NCBI RefSeq assembly: GCF_003711515.1
Contig: NW_021167097.1
Span: 1 to 64,000, forward strand
Source of the DNA: Sodiomyces alkalinus F11
Taxonomy: Eukaryota > Ascomycota > Sordariomycetes > Glomerellales > Plectosphaerellaceae
Length of the DNA stretch: 64,000 nucleotides
Direction of reading: 5' to 3'
Position 1 is the first letter of the stretch. Each line of letters starts with the position of its first letter. Shown in pieces: positions 1 to 10,445 of the stretch. Under the pieces are notes generated by a model. The model ran no database searches, was not told where the DNA came from, and worked only from the letters and a program-made list of their open reading frames with translations. Both the position numbers and the translations under genes were made by a program.

Positions 1-162
1 TATTATCGACTACTCTTTTTAAAGGTCGGCTATTCTTAATCTTCGTATTACTATTTATACTTTAATAATTATATATATTTTACTAACTATAGGCCTATAT
101 CGCGTAGTGACTATAGGGTTATAGAGAATATAACTCTAGTTATTTAAGCTTATAGTAAGTAC

Positions 163-165
<3 letters not shown>

Positions 166-194
<29 letters not shown>
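166..194. repeat. (AT)n microsatellite
   Basis: An uninterrupted alternating TA tract of 29 nt inside the degraded repeat. Confidence 0.9.
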
Positions 195-197
<3 letters not shown>

Positions 198-1321
198 CGA
201 CTGGTTTGATTTTAAGCTCTTTAATATTACCCACTATAAAGACTTTACTTATAATCTTACTTTAAATTAACGCTTTTAGAATACGGCCCATTACTAGGAT
301 TTACGACTACCTAATAACTATTTATAGTATATAATAGACTGCTTCTATATAAGCGAGTCGAATAATATAATTAAATTGTTCTTAAATATATACTACCTAA
401 TAATATAAATACAATATTACTTTTCTAAGTTCGTATATCTATAGTATAACCTAGCCTATTAGTAATACTACGAGTACTTATAGTATATTATAAGATAAAA
501 TTAATAACTATAAATTATAATAGTTATATATACTATAATTATCTAATATATTAGTATAAGGCCATATATATACGTATACAGAGCTTTTATTATGATTTAA
601 ATAGTAATTTAGATATTAACTACTTATTTTAAAACGTAGTAATAACTTAATATAATTAGGTAAAAGCTATATATTATTAATAGGGCGTAGTATCTAATTA
701 GACTCTATTTAGCATAGATTTCTACCTTAAATAAGTGCACTAAATAATATAACGATGATCATCGCTAAAAGCAGCGTAATAGACCTATATATCTATTTAT
801 AACTATTATAGTAAGAGAGATTATACTTATTCGGTGATATTTATATAGTTAGATTAAGTTATAATAGCTTAAAGATACATCCTTATACTATATACTTTTT
901 AGCTTAAACTAATACTACTATATCGTAACTACTAGCTACTATAATATATACTAACTAGAATAAGCCTAATTATTACGCTTAGTTATATTTACTATAATAT
1001 AATAATAAGAGCTTTTAAAAGTATATTATTAGCTATAAAATTCGCTTTATATTATTATAAGTCCGACTTATATAGCTTAAACTATATATAATATAGTATA
1101 TACTTAAATTATTTTATGGCTTAGTAAAAAAAGGGTATTATTATTAACCGCCCTAACCTTAGTTCCCTAGTAAAAGCAAAAGAAAAAAACAGCCGGGCGC
1201 CACTATACATAAAGGCAAAAAAGAAAAAATGACTTATTATCCTTAGCTGTATCCTTATTATTATCGGGTATTAATATATCTATTAGTATAGGAAGATATA
1301 GAGTCGTACGGTAGCTAATAG

Positions 1322-1790
1322 TCACTTACGCTCCTTAGCGGCCTCGGTAATCGCTTCTCTAAAACGCTTTACCCAGCGCGCGGGAATACCGTCCAGGTTA
1401 ATAGTGACGGAGGTGGTCAAGGTCTTCTTCTTACTAACCTAGCCCTCCCCCGTAATATATTTACGTTTATTTAGACGCGGCGTTTCGTTAATATCTAGCT
1501 TAGTTAGTATAAGACTATATAGCGCTATTGGGAAACTTACGAGCTAGCGAGCAGCTAAAAGAACCCGCGCTAACCGTGTAGTTACCGCACCCGCCTTTAC
1601 TAAAACTCTTAAGCATAACGCAGGATATAAGCGTTCCTTTTCCTATAGCGCACTTATCGTAACGATAGCGCCCTTATTTCTCGTCGCTATATATCTATAT
1701 AGATACGCCCGAAAGGGCTTATAACCGCTTTATATTAAAATCAGAAAATTTAATAACTACGCCCTTCTAGTACTTACGGCGTATAATAAC
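1322..1790 (-). pseudogene. Degraded ORF of unknown repeat
   Basis: Read on the minus strand, this segment gives a mostly continuous protein-like frame interrupted by TAG/TAA at positions where CAG, CAA or TGG are expected. It ends in a region reading approximately SVTINLDGIPARWVKRFREA, followed by a TGA at about 1322-1324. I cannot assign it to a family. It is probably the C-terminus of a protein of the repeat at 1-2490. The frame is followed by eye, so the ends are approximate. Confidence 0.35.
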
Positions 1791-2490
1791 ACCACGCTTA
1801 ATCTATATATTCGTTAGTATATAGTAATATATATAGATATAGGGACACGTATATCGGGCTTATTCTTATTTACGTACTACGAAATAGTGCTAGCGTAGTT
1901 TATTCGTAGTTCTATATATCGAATAGTTAGTATACTATTATAGAGAAGCGTATATAGGTACGTACGATCGTGAATAAACGCATCGAGGAGGGGGGAACCC
2001 AGCGTATCTTTAAGCTAAGTCTCGGGCGTAGCCGGCAAAACCTATTCTCCGATAGTCTAAGGCTATTTATAGTCTTCTTCCGACGCTATCTTATACTAGG
2101 GGATACTTACTTATATTATTATATATATAGAGATATTTAAGATTATACGCCTATCACGGTACGCGTTAGCCTATATCTAGAACTATTCTATGACACTTTT
2201 CCTTATACGGCGTAGCAACGACACTAAAACTTAGTTTTCGGAGCCTTTCTACACCGTAGGATTACGCCCTAGTACTAGAATTTATGGATCTAGGCTACGC
2301 GGAGCCGTAGATGAGGGGTTACTTACTAGCCTATAGTTCTCTAAGGAATAAAAATAAGATTAGGTTAGGCCGTGGCGTTATAGTTATTATAGTAGTAAAA
2401 GAATTTCTCTACAGCTAATTAGTTTATTCTGCCGTTATATATATCGCCTTTACTACTAGCGTATATAATTATACGAAACTATACTATAGC

Positions 2491-3068
2491 GTACGGGTGT
2501 GTTTACTAATTCTTCTAGTATGTGTCTACTATTTTTTTTGGTTTTTCTTAAGTTGTTACAGTGCCCCCTGTGATTTGCCGTACTTCTGTGTGGTTCGGCC
2601 AAGAGTCGCATCATGGCATGATCCCCAGGTCATGCCAATCGTTACCACCACGTCCTTTTTGGGGCCCACAGTCGATTATCGGTATGATGTTGGCTTCATG
2701 GACGTATGGCACATAACTGGTTTTTGTGTATTGTGTATTCGTATCGTATTGATCGGAGACTGCCGCAGGACGAAGGTCCGAAGCCCAGATGACTTACATG
2801 GCCAAGCCTCTAAGGCCTCTCTAGAGTTCCCGGCTCACCCCAGTACCTCTTCTGAACCACGTAGCCGTAGCAAATGGCAAATAGTAGACTAAAGCAATAT
2901 TGCACAATGGTTGTCCATGAATGCTATGGATCATATGCACAATACCGACGAGGCATCATATGATCTCCTTTGCGTCCTGTCCATAGCAAACCAAGCACAG
3001 CCTGCACAGGATCCATGAGCATATTCCATTCAGCCCAGACTCCAGAGCACCCCCGCAGACTTCTCATC
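2491..3068. other. Intergenic, repeat-to-gene transition
   Basis: Composition returns to normal here. A plus-strand open stretch at 2497-2892 starts inside the AT-rich border and has no recognisable domain, so it is not called. This is the 3' flank of the minus-strand gene that ends at 3069. Nothing else is seen. Confidence 0.6.
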
Positions 3069-4031
3069 TCAATGCAAGACCCAAAGAGGAGGGGTATCGC
3101 GACCCGGGATCCTGGGCCAGACTTTGCCAGTCAAGTTGATGACCTCAGCCATGCCATCCCGGAACAGCAACTGGACATACATCTGCTGGTAGACCTGGAA
3201 CCACTGCGGCATGATCGGTCGGTTGACGACAGGGTTGCAGCTCAGCGAAGACAGGTGGACCGTCACCACCTCCCTGTTCGTCTCGCTGTACATGTTGCCG
3301 TGCATCCCCGTCCGCTTGACGCTGAACCGGTACAGACTCGCGGCCGGGCCGGCGTCGGAGCCGAACGCAAAGTCGATGTACGTGCCCTCGTGCCGGAAGC
3401 CGAGGCTGACTTCGGCGACGTAGAAGCAGCCGAACAGGATGGTGTTTTTCGGAGGGAGGTGGTCGGGCGCGAGGGAGGAGGAGGACCAAACGTTGTGACG
3501 ATCAGCAAATCCGGGGGCGTCTACATTCTCTTATGTTAGCAATGCGTTCGTTGTTCGTTTCCACATCTGTGAGACATGGATGAAGCAGAGGCAAGTGCTC
3601 TTAATACTTTTACTTTTATAAAAAAAAAAAGAAAAAGAAAAAGAAGAAGAAAAAAAGTAAACAAACTCACCCTTGAAGCGCGTCAGCGCCGGCACAAACA
3701 TCTTGATAAAAGTCCTCTCAACAGCAAGGACCGGCCCGAAAAAGAAGCCGCGCACAAACCGCGCCAGGACGGCCTCGTCCGAGACGATGACCTGCGGGCC
3801 CCGAAGCTCAAAGGTGTAAGCGAACGAGCAAAAGACCATCATGTGGCCTCGGGGGTTGACGAGACGGCGGACGGTCGTCGACCGGATGAGGGAGGACGGG
3901 ACGACGGTTGAGGTCTGCATGTGCTCCCCGTTGATGGCCGAGACGCTTCGGAAGACGGCCCAGATGTAGGCCGTGGCGCTGACCACGGCGGCAGCCGTGG
4001 TCCAGAGGATGAGCTTGAGGAGGCCGATCAT
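3069..4031 (-). CDS. Uncharacterised membrane-anchored protein, two exons
   Basis: Coding segments are 4031-3671 and 3520-3069, joined across a 150-nt intron (3670-3521) with donor GTGAGT and acceptor TAG. The frame runs on exactly and gives 270 residues. Residues 4-27 form one hydrophobic segment right after the start methionine, which suggests a signal anchor. The rest looks like a compact globular domain rich in beta-strand-like stretches, for example the region reading FGCFYVAEVSLGFRHEGTY. I do not recognise the family and propose no function. It is the gene closest to the left repeat, about 0.6 kb away, so it lies at a heterochromatin edge. The intron contains a T-rich (sense-strand) tract. 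Confidence is high that it is a gene, low on function. Confidence 0.75.
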
Positions 4032-4718
4032 GATGCCTAGAGTCTGACTTGGGAGCTAGTTGTTGTTTTTCTGCTTTCCTTCTTTTGTTATTCTTCCTGG
4101 CTATGAGTCTAGTCAGTCTTTTTGTTGTTCCAGTCTGTCTCAAGGCTTGTACTGACCAAAGTGTTTTTGATGTGCCAAAGATGGGGGGTCAAGAGGCGTG
4201 CAAAGAGAAGAAAAGAATTTCCAGTTTGACCCTTAGGAAAAGATTTTTATGATCAATAAATTGAAAGACGGCATATTGTCAGCTCCTTCCTCCTGTTACT
4301 TTCCATATTGTGAAAGCCAACGACTCGTTGGAAGTGGAATAAACGGACTGATGGATTCCGCAGTGTTCCGCCTGACGCCGGCCCCGTAGTCCATAGAGGT
4401 CAGTCTCCTCCGTGAAGTCCTTAACTATCAGGTGACTGACCTCTTTGTCCGTCTCAGTGTATTAGAAGTATGCTGTTATCTTGGCACAAAAAGACAATAA
4501 AGACAATAAGACTCGTGGATGGTTTGTATGGTATTTCATCTTGAGTTCACAGAGTGGGTGCATAAAGTGGTGGAGGTTTTGCTGTGATCATGTCCTTGTG
4601 TATAATATGGTAACATTGAACTCATAACAGTTTGCTGACCACTTGGAATTTGATAACGAAAGCCATGGAAGGCAGCAGGCCAAGGACGGACCAGAGAGAC
4701 AAACACTCATGTTCCTTG
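4032..4718. other. Intergenic region
   Basis: It holds the upstream region of the minus-strand gene ending at 4031 and the 3' flank of MET1. AT content is moderate and I see no ORF or RNA gene. Minus-strand frames running through 4588-5014 overlap the MET1 3' end and are shadows. Confidence 0.6.
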
Positions 4719-6560
4719 TCAGGCAGGCAACACCACATCCTCCCCAAAGTCCAACCCCCTGAATCCATCCTCGACAGTCCAAACTCTGCCCTTCTCCGGC
4801 GCAAACAAGGCCTCGCAGGCTTTCCCAACAACCAACAGCCCAGGTGGGCGACTCCCCTCCGCTTCGATAGCCTGCGCCACAAAGGCCAGCGTCGTCCGGA
4901 TAACCCGCTGATCAGGACAGCTAGCCCGTTCAATAACAGCGCAAGGCGTATCCCGGGGCCACAACACCCTCTCCCCGCGTCCCCCCTCCGTCCCCTCCTT
5001 CTCCTTCTCGACATGCGACGTCAACTCGTCCACCAACCCCTCGATCCGATGCAACGCCATCAAAAACACCGCCGTGCGCGCCGCTCGATAGCCAGGCGGT
5101 TCGGGCGCCCGCCCCTTCTTCCCCGTCCCCGTACACACGAGCACCTGATCCGCCACGTCGCGCATCGTAGCCGGCACGCCCGCGAAGAGCGGCGCCGACA
5201 ACGCGCTCGTGACGCCCGGCAACACGACGACCCGGTCGGCGGGGACGCCGTGTGCGCGGAAATACGCCACCTCCTCCCCGCCGCGGCCGTACAGGAAGGG
5301 ATCGCCCTGCTTGAGGCGCACGACGACGAGGCCCTGGTCCCGCGCCGCGTGGAGGGCGGCGGCGTGGAGCTCGTCCTGTGCGGCGTCGGCGTTGCCGGGG
5401 AACTTGCGGGCGATGCGGACCTGCGTGCGGCGCGGGACGAGGTCTAGGACTGCCGAGGGGACGAGCTTGTCGGCGAGGATGAGGTCGGCGGTTTGGATTG
5501 CCTTGTGGGTTGCGCGAGTCAGGAGGTCGGGGTGGCCTGGGCCGCTGCCGGCGAGGATGATGAGGCCGCATTGGGGAGAGGGGGTTGGTGGTTGTGGTGG
5601 TGGTGGTGGTGGTGGTGGGAATGGTGGTGCTGATGCGGACGCGGATGTTGGTACGGGCGGTGACGAAGGTGGGGGAGATGGTGAGGCGGGAGCAATGTGC
5701 GACAGGGCAGACTCGTGCGCGTTTGGAGTGGCGTACGAGCGAAGGACGGCTTCGACGTCCGCGTCGGAGATGGCGGCGAGTCGCTTGAGCGGCCAATACT
5801 CGCATACTTGGGAAAGCCAGCGGATACGGCGGGTCTTTGCGGCGTCAGCGTCATCTTCGGTCACGAGACGGTTAAACGAGGCGGACTGCTCAACCGAATC
5901 ATCTGCATCGTGAACGTCGTGGCCTCCGTCATCGTCATGATCGGCCTCCTCCCGTTGAGCTGCCGACGCAGTAGCGGCTGCGGCTACTGCCAGACGGTCC
6001 TCCTGCTGGATACGACGACGCAGCTGACCCAGCCGGGCGCATGCGGTTCCCAGGTTCGGGGGTAGCGAAGCCGCGACATCCCGTCGGATGCGGGAGGCGA
6101 GCTTACAGCCTCGGCCGTTGGTGGTGACGCCGATCTGGAGCGGCCCGTCGGTGTGGGTAGAGAGGAGGGAGAAGGTGCAGAGGTGAGGGGCGTCGACGAC
6201 GTTGATGGGGATGCGGTTCTTTTTGCAGAGGGAGGAGATATGGGTGCTCGAGGGGTCGCGAGGTCCCGAGGTGACGAACACGACGTCGACCACACCTCCG
6301 ACGTCTTCCCTTCCCAGGGTGAAGAGGTCGTTGTCCTGGAATTCCTTCTTGTGCCATTTTACTTCCCCTGCTTCTATCCTCTTAGCTAGACCGTAGTGGA
6401 GCTCGGCTGTTTCGGGAGCGATGAGGACGGGTTTCGCCCCGGCGTTGAGGGATTGTCCGCATCGTGATGCTGCCAGGGGGTTGGTGCCGATGATGAGGTG
6501 GATGTTGTCCCTGCAGTTGAAGGCCGCCAGCAGGGACGTGGCGTCTGTATCTGTTGTCAT
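4719..6560 (-). CDS. MET1: Uroporphyrinogen-III C-methyltransferase with N-terminal Met8/CysG-like domain
   Basis: The 613-residue protein makes precorrin-2 from uroporphyrinogen III for siroheme, the cofactor of sulfite and nitrite reductase. Residues 20-180 resemble the NAD-binding dehydrogenase/ferrochelatase module of CysG and Met8: a Rossmann-like start (GTNPLAASR, 25-33), an Asp in VVDAP (121-125) and LQIGVTTNGRGCKLASRIRR (141-160). Residues 243-275 match the helical C-terminal part of that module. A proline-rich linker (about 291-328) precedes the tetrapyrrole methylase domain, which has GSGPG (338-342), GDPFLYGRGGEE (419-430) and VLPGVTSA (446-453). Length is close to yeast Met1 (593 residues). 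Whether the N-terminal module is catalytically active cannot be told from sequence. No intron is needed. The start at 6560 is the first ATG before the conserved Rossmann segment. Confidence 0.93.
   Translation of the reverse strand: MTTDTDATSLLAAFNCRDNIHLIIGTNPLAASRCGQSLNAGAKPVLIAPETAELHYGLAKRIEAGEVKWHKKEFQDNDLFTLGREDVGGVVDVVFVTSGPRDPSSTHISSLCKKNRIPINVVDAPHLCTFSLLSTHTDGPLQIGVTTNGRGCKLASRIRRDVAASLPPNLGTACARLGQLRRRIQQEDRLAVAAAATASAAQREEADHDDDGGHDVHDADDSVEQSASFNRLVTEDDADAAKTRRIRWLSQVCEYWPLKRLAAISDADVEAVLRSYATPNAHESALSHIAPASPSPPPSSPPVPTSASASAPPFPPPPPPPPQPPTPSPQCGLIILAGSGPGHPDLLTRATHKAIQTADLILADKLVPSAVLDLVPRRTQVRIARKFPGNADAAQDELHAAALHAARDQGLVVVRLKQGDPFLYGRGGEEVAYFRAHGVPADRVVVLPGVTSALSAPLFAGVPATMRDVADQVLVCTGTGKKGRAPEPPGYRAARTAVFLMALHRIEGLVDELTSHVEKEKEGTEGGRGERVLWPRDTPCAVIERASCPDQRVIRTTLAFVAQAIEAEGSRPPGLLVVGKACEALFAPEKGRVWTVEDGFRGLDFGEDVVLPA
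5590..5640. repeat. GGT/GTG triplet repeat inside MET1
   Basis: A run of GGT/GTG triplets on the plus strand encodes the polyproline part of the linker between the two MET1 domains on the minus strand. Triplet expansion there would leave the frame intact. Confidence 0.8.
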
Positions 6561-7377
6561 GGGTTTTTTGCTGGTCTGGCTTGGCTGTTGGGTGTCGAGT
6601 CTCTGATGGAGGATTCGAAGACTTGGATGTGATGATATGGTGGCCGTTGGTTGAGTTGTTGCTGGTCGTTGACTCGTTGCTGGTCGCTGCTGGTCGCTGC
6701 TGGTCGTTGAGCTGGGGCAAAGTGGAAATAGAGGTTGTCTCCGACTTCGGCCTGTTGAATTATCCGTCTCTTTCCCTTCAATCTGTCATGACATGTGAGG
6801 ACTTTGAGATCCTTTGGAATATCATAGAGTCGCAGAGCAAGCAACACAAAGATGATGAATAGGTTCTCTGATGTTGTAGGACCATCTCACTATAATATCT
6901 GAGGTGAAGGAGAGAGGAAGAAAAGGAGGCGGCCGAGCAGGATACTTTGAATAGGTAGTTGAGAGTACTTTGTCCTTGTATATGCACGTGCATCATCCAG
7001 CATCTCCGGTGGAAAAAAAGTCTGGACCAATCAAAGGCCTATGAGATGCCTGTTTTTCACGCTACCGAATCACACCATCCCGACTGCCGGCCTTATCCAC
7101 CAATCGATAGAGGTTAAACGGTCCTCTATCGGGACCCACCATCCGGGCTCCGGAGATGCTGAATCCGGGACCTGTATCTTCTGCTTGGCCAGATGGTACG
7201 GTACTTGGGAGACTTGATAGACGGCTCAAGACAAGGGAGGCAATCCTTGTATCGTATCCTTAAACTCCGTAGATCTTTTACACGCGCCGTCTTATCCATA
7301 AGACGCAAAATATACAGGTGGTTGTACAGCAGTAGACATCGTAGACCGTAGACTTACACCACACCACCCCGCCCCCC
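6561..7377. other. Intergenic region between MET1 and RSM22
   Basis: It contains the MET1 upstream region and the RSM22 3' flank. A short imperfect repeat of GGTCGTTG/GTTGCTGGTCG units lies at about 6660-6712, just upstream of MET1. No ORF with coding character, RNA gene or transposon is visible. Confidence 0.6.
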
Positions 7378-10089
7378 CTATCTGTTCTCCTCCTCCGCCA
7401 TCAAATCCTCCATCAAACTCGTCTGCCTCGCCTTCCTCCCCCCCTTCGTCCGTCTGTCAGGCGTCACATCCACCCCCCGCACCGCCTTGATCCCCGTCTC
7501 GTCATAATCAATGTTCACCTTCTTACTCTTCTTCTTTCCCCCCTTCGCCTCCCTCGCCTCCCTCGCCTGCCTCGCCCTCACCCCGCCGTCATCCTCCACC
7601 GTCGGACGCCCCAGCCTTAACCCGCGCTCCACCCTCGTCTTGGCCCCGAGCGCCCACAGGTCCCCCCACGCCGCCTTGCGCGCGTCGTGGTACGCCAGCC
7701 TTCCACGGCTCTTCGGCACCGTCCACCGCTCGATCTTGCCCGAGGGGGTGCACACCTCCAGCTGCACGTGGCCCTTGCGCTTCAACGGGGGCAGGACCTG
7801 CCGCGGCAGCGACAGCATGTGCGGCGGGCGAACAGCTTCCCCGTCCGCGTCCTCGGCCTCGACCTCGCCCTCGCCCCCGTACCCGGCAAAAGCCCTCTCC
7901 GTCGCCTCGGTCCCGACCAACATGTCCGCCGGCGCCTCGACCCCGCGCCGGATCGCCACGTAGCTAAACTCGACGTCGTCGTGGTTGCGGTGCTTCGCCT
8001 CCAACACCTGCTGCAAGAACCGCGGCCGCACGAACCGCTGCTGGAACGAGCAGATGTCCTTCCGCCCTTCGCTCTTCCCGGGCGTCTTGTACATCGGGCA
8101 CGCCCGGTGGTTCGTGCACGGCGCCACGATCATGCCCGGTTCCTTCACCCTTGTGAACGCCGGGTCCATGTTCTCCTCCTTCTCCTTCGCCTCGTGCGCC
8201 GTCCGCCCCGTGGTGGCCGACTTGTCCGGCGTGACGAGGTACTCCCTGAGCAGCTTGTCGCGCACGTCGGCGACGGCCTCGAACCCGCGCGGGTGCGCCT
8301 TCTCGATCACGACCAGGACGCCCCCGTTCGGCGAGAGCAGGGACCAGAGCTGGTTCAGGACCGCCTTGCGCCGGTGGTCCTCCTTGACCGGCAGGAGGAC
8401 GTACGACGCCACGATCACGTCGTACACCTTGCGCGGCTGCGGCGTCTGCGGCGCGTCCAGGTGCTGGTCCGCCGTCTCGCTCGAGTGGAGGTAATCCGGG
8501 AGCCGGGGGAGGAAGGTGGTGTCGTGCAGGAACCGGGAGACGCGGTGCCGGAGGCTCTCGGACCCGATCACCACCGTCTTCTTGCCGGGGGGGGCGGCGC
8601 CCTTATTGGCCTGCTTATCGCCGCCGTCCCGCATGGCGTCCCATTCGGCCTGCACCACGTCTTGCCACGCAGCGAGGCCGGCACCGCCGCCGCCGAAATC
8701 GAGCACGCGGGGACCCTGGCCCGGGCCGGCGCCCCGCTTGAGCAGGCTGCGCAGCCAGTCGGTGCCGAGCCGCTTCCTCACTTCGACGAGCGTGCTCATG
8801 GCCGCGGCGTATGCGCCCGGTAATACCGCCGCGATGAAGGCGTCCGCTTCGATCTGCGTCATTTTGTGCTGGCTGGCTCGGAGACCTAGTCCCTGCTGCG
8901 GCACGTTCCGCTTCGACGCCGGTGTTACGGGCGAATGGGGAAGTCCGGGACCGCCGAGGGAGGATTCGGCTGCCTCCCTGATGTGTTTGATCGATGTCCG
9001 TTCGAGGAGCTGATCGATGGGGTCGCTGAACGTGGTCTGGGGAAGAAACAGGGTGCGCGGGTTGGTCGAGAATCGGCCTTCCACAGTGTAGGGATGTGTC
9101 CTACTTGTCGTGGCCCGGTCGTCTTCGTGACCCTCCACCTCGTCGAGGTCGAGACGGTCAAAGAATTGCTCAGCCGCCGCGGACTGTACTCGCTTCCCGA
9201 AGGTCCTCTCCTGTTCGATCTCATCTCGCACCGCAGCCTCAGGTGTTCCCGTATTTGACTCGCGTACCTCTGCACGGACCTTGCCCGAGAAGCTCTCTTG
9301 TCCCCTTTCTTCCGCATCTCGCAAGGCTTCCAAGTTGGCAGCCTCAAAGTCTTTTCGTAGTTGGATGAGCGCATCGTATTCTCTCTGGTTCCGCGCGATA
9401 GCACTGATATATTCCACCTGAGCGTCCGACAGCGAGTCCTCGTTCGGCTGCGGTGGGTTGGTTTGGGTCGTGTCTTCGTCCGTCGCCGCCGACTGCGTCG
9501 CATCGTTTTCCGACGTGACCGTCTCCCTGACATATGTAATCTCTTCAAATTCCCCGCCTTCGATTTCTCGGAGAAGCACAGGGTCTCCTGGGTTCTTTCG
9601 AGCGGAGCTGGACGGGGTGTCATCGACACCGAGAAAAGGCATTCCGACATCTTCGGGCGTCGTCGTCCTCAATGGATGTCCATAGAGTCGCACGTAGAGT
9701 TCATATTCTTCTTTTGAGAGGTAGTCCTTCGGGAGGGTGTCTCGAAACCGCTGCCGAGCCTCGTGGACGACGGTCTCGATGTCGGAGACGACGCTGTCGC
9801 CTTGCGTCGCTGGTTGACCTGAAGATGACGCTGGATCGGGAGGTGCCTGTTTGCTTCCCACAGGGTCGTGCAGAGACCTCGGTGATGTGTGGAATGTCCG
9901 TAGCGTCTGGGCGCGAGTCGCTGTCGTTGTTGCGGAAAGGGGGAGGATCTGGTTTCCGCGACGAGAAGCGACCGAGGGGGATACGAAGGTGGTGTGAGAG
10001 GAAATACGACGGACTGACAAGGTCGAAACGCGGGCCCTGCAGCCAGGGCAGACATTTCTGAGGCTGCCAGCAGCCAGCATTTTCGACAT
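7378..10089 (-). CDS. RSM22: Mitochondrial small-ribosomal-subunit assembly factor Rsm22/METTL17
   Basis: The 903-residue intronless protein starts with an Arg/Ser-rich, acid-poor N-terminus typical of a mitochondrial presequence. Residues about 405-470 form the Rsm22 entry region (LPGAYAAAMSTLVEVRKRLG), followed by the SAM-binding-like motif VLDFGGGGAGLAAW (462-475) and VIEKAHPRGFEAV (594-606). A cysteine group (C658, C664, C680 in PCTNHRACPMYKTPG...KDIC) matches the iron-sulfur-binding cysteines known in METTL17; a fourth candidate lies in QLEVC. The C-terminal tail is strongly basic (KGGKKKSKK), fitting rRNA contact. Residues about 85-400 are a long, low-complexity, fungus-type insertion. 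Family members assist maturation of the mitochondrial small subunit. Its start codon lies 152 bp from the end of the 35-kb transposon block, so most of the original promoter has been displaced. Confidence 0.93.
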   Translation of the reverse strand: MSKMLAAGSLRNVCPGCRARVSTLSVRRISSHTTFVSPSVASRRGNQILPLSATTTATRAQTLRTFHTSPRSLHDPVGSKQAPPDPASSSGQPATQGDSVVSDIETVVHEARQRFRDTLPKDYLSKEEYELYVRLYGHPLRTTTPEDVGMPFLGVDDTPSSSARKNPGDPVLLREIEGGEFEEITYVRETVTSENDATQSAATDEDTTQTNPPQPNEDSLSDAQVEYISAIARNQREYDALIQLRKDFEAANLEALRDAEERGQESFSGKVRAEVRESNTGTPEAAVRDEIEQERTFGKRVQSAAAEQFFDRLDLDEVEGHEDDRATTSRTHPYTVEGRFSTNPRTLFLPQTTFSDPIDQLLERTSIKHIREAAESSLGGPGLPHSPVTPASKRNVPQQGLGLRASQHKMTQIEADAFIAAVLPGAYAAAMSTLVEVRKRLGTDWLRSLLKRGAGPGQGPRVLDFGGGGAGLAAWQDVVQAEWDAMRDGGDKQANKGAAPPGKKTVVIGSESLRHRVSRFLHDTTFLPRLPDYLHSSETADQHLDAPQTPQPRKVYDVIVASYVLLPVKEDHRRKAVLNQLWSLLSPNGGVLVVIEKAHPRGFEAVADVRDKLLREYLVTPDKSATTGRTAHEAKEKEENMDPAFTRVKEPGMIVAPCTNHRACPMYKTPGKSEGRKDICSFQQRFVRPRFLQQVLEAKHRNHDDVEFSYVAIRRGVEAPADMLVGTEATERAFAGYGGEGEVEAEDADGEAVRPPHMLSLPRQVLPPLKRKGHVQLEVCTPSGKIERWTVPKSRGRLAYHDARKAAWGDLWALGAKTRVERGLRLGRPTVEDDGGVRARQAREAREAKGGKKKSKKVNIDYDETGIKAVRGVDVTPDRRTKGGRKARQTSLMEDLMAEEENR

Positions 10090-10241
10090 GGCGGGCGATT
10101 AGATAATAGGAGGAGTTGGATGCCGTCCTGGTTGTCGGTTCAAAACCTCGAGCACCATGGAAGATGGAAAAAAGCAGAAATCCTAAGGTACGTACCGTGA
10201 CCAAACGCGTTATCACGTGGTGATAAGGGAGTTCCATATTC
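10090..10241. promoter_or_regulatory. Residual RSM22 upstream region and Copia target duplication
   Basis: Only 152 bp of native upstream DNA remain before the Copia LTR. The last five bases, TATTC at 10237-10241, are repeated at 45637-45641 and are the target-site duplication. Confidence 0.85.
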
Positions 10242-10445
10242 TGTCGAACAGACTATAGTCTTTTCGGTTACGTAATAGGCCGGATTGCTAAGAGTATAAT
10301 CCGGGTGGACGCTTGCAGAATCTGCACTATATAAAATACGGTGGCAGCGTTTCCCTGACGGTCTAAGATAGTTATAAGAGTATATAATTACCTTAATTAA
10401 TTTTGACCTATTTTTACGACGATTTTGACTACGCTTTATCTGATA
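10242..10445 (+). repeat. Copia 5' LTR
   Basis: 204 bp starting TGTCGAAC and ending TGATA, with many C/T and G/A differences from the 3' LTR. It is preceded by TATTC. Confidence 0.93.

Larger units (their letters stand above)
1..2490. mobile_element. RIP-degraded repeat, left part outside the window
   Basis: The stretch is extremely rich in TA, ATA and TAT words, with TAA/TAG in every frame, as in the nested transposon block at 10242-45636. The composition changes to normal near 2490. No LTR pair or target duplication is visible because the left end is cut off by the window. A more GC-rich segment at about 1320-1790 keeps a trace of minus-strand coding, listed separately. The element class is not recognised. 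Confidence 0.75.

Noticed and set aside
2497..2892. Plus-strand 131-codon open frame
   Set aside because: Starts in the AT-rich border; no domain, no codon bias, no conserved pattern.
7687..8823. Plus-strand 378-codon frame opposite RSM22
   Set aside because: Low-complexity Arg/Val/Leu shadow; RSM22 on the other strand has the conserved motifs.
3069..10089. Secondary-metabolite cluster around the methyltransferase genes
   Set aside because: The methyltransferases are MET1 and RSM22, housekeeping functions; no synthase or tailoring enzymes nearby.
10100..10160. T-arm-like GGTTCAAAACC suggesting a tRNA
   Set aside because: No acceptor, D or anticodon stem can be formed around it.
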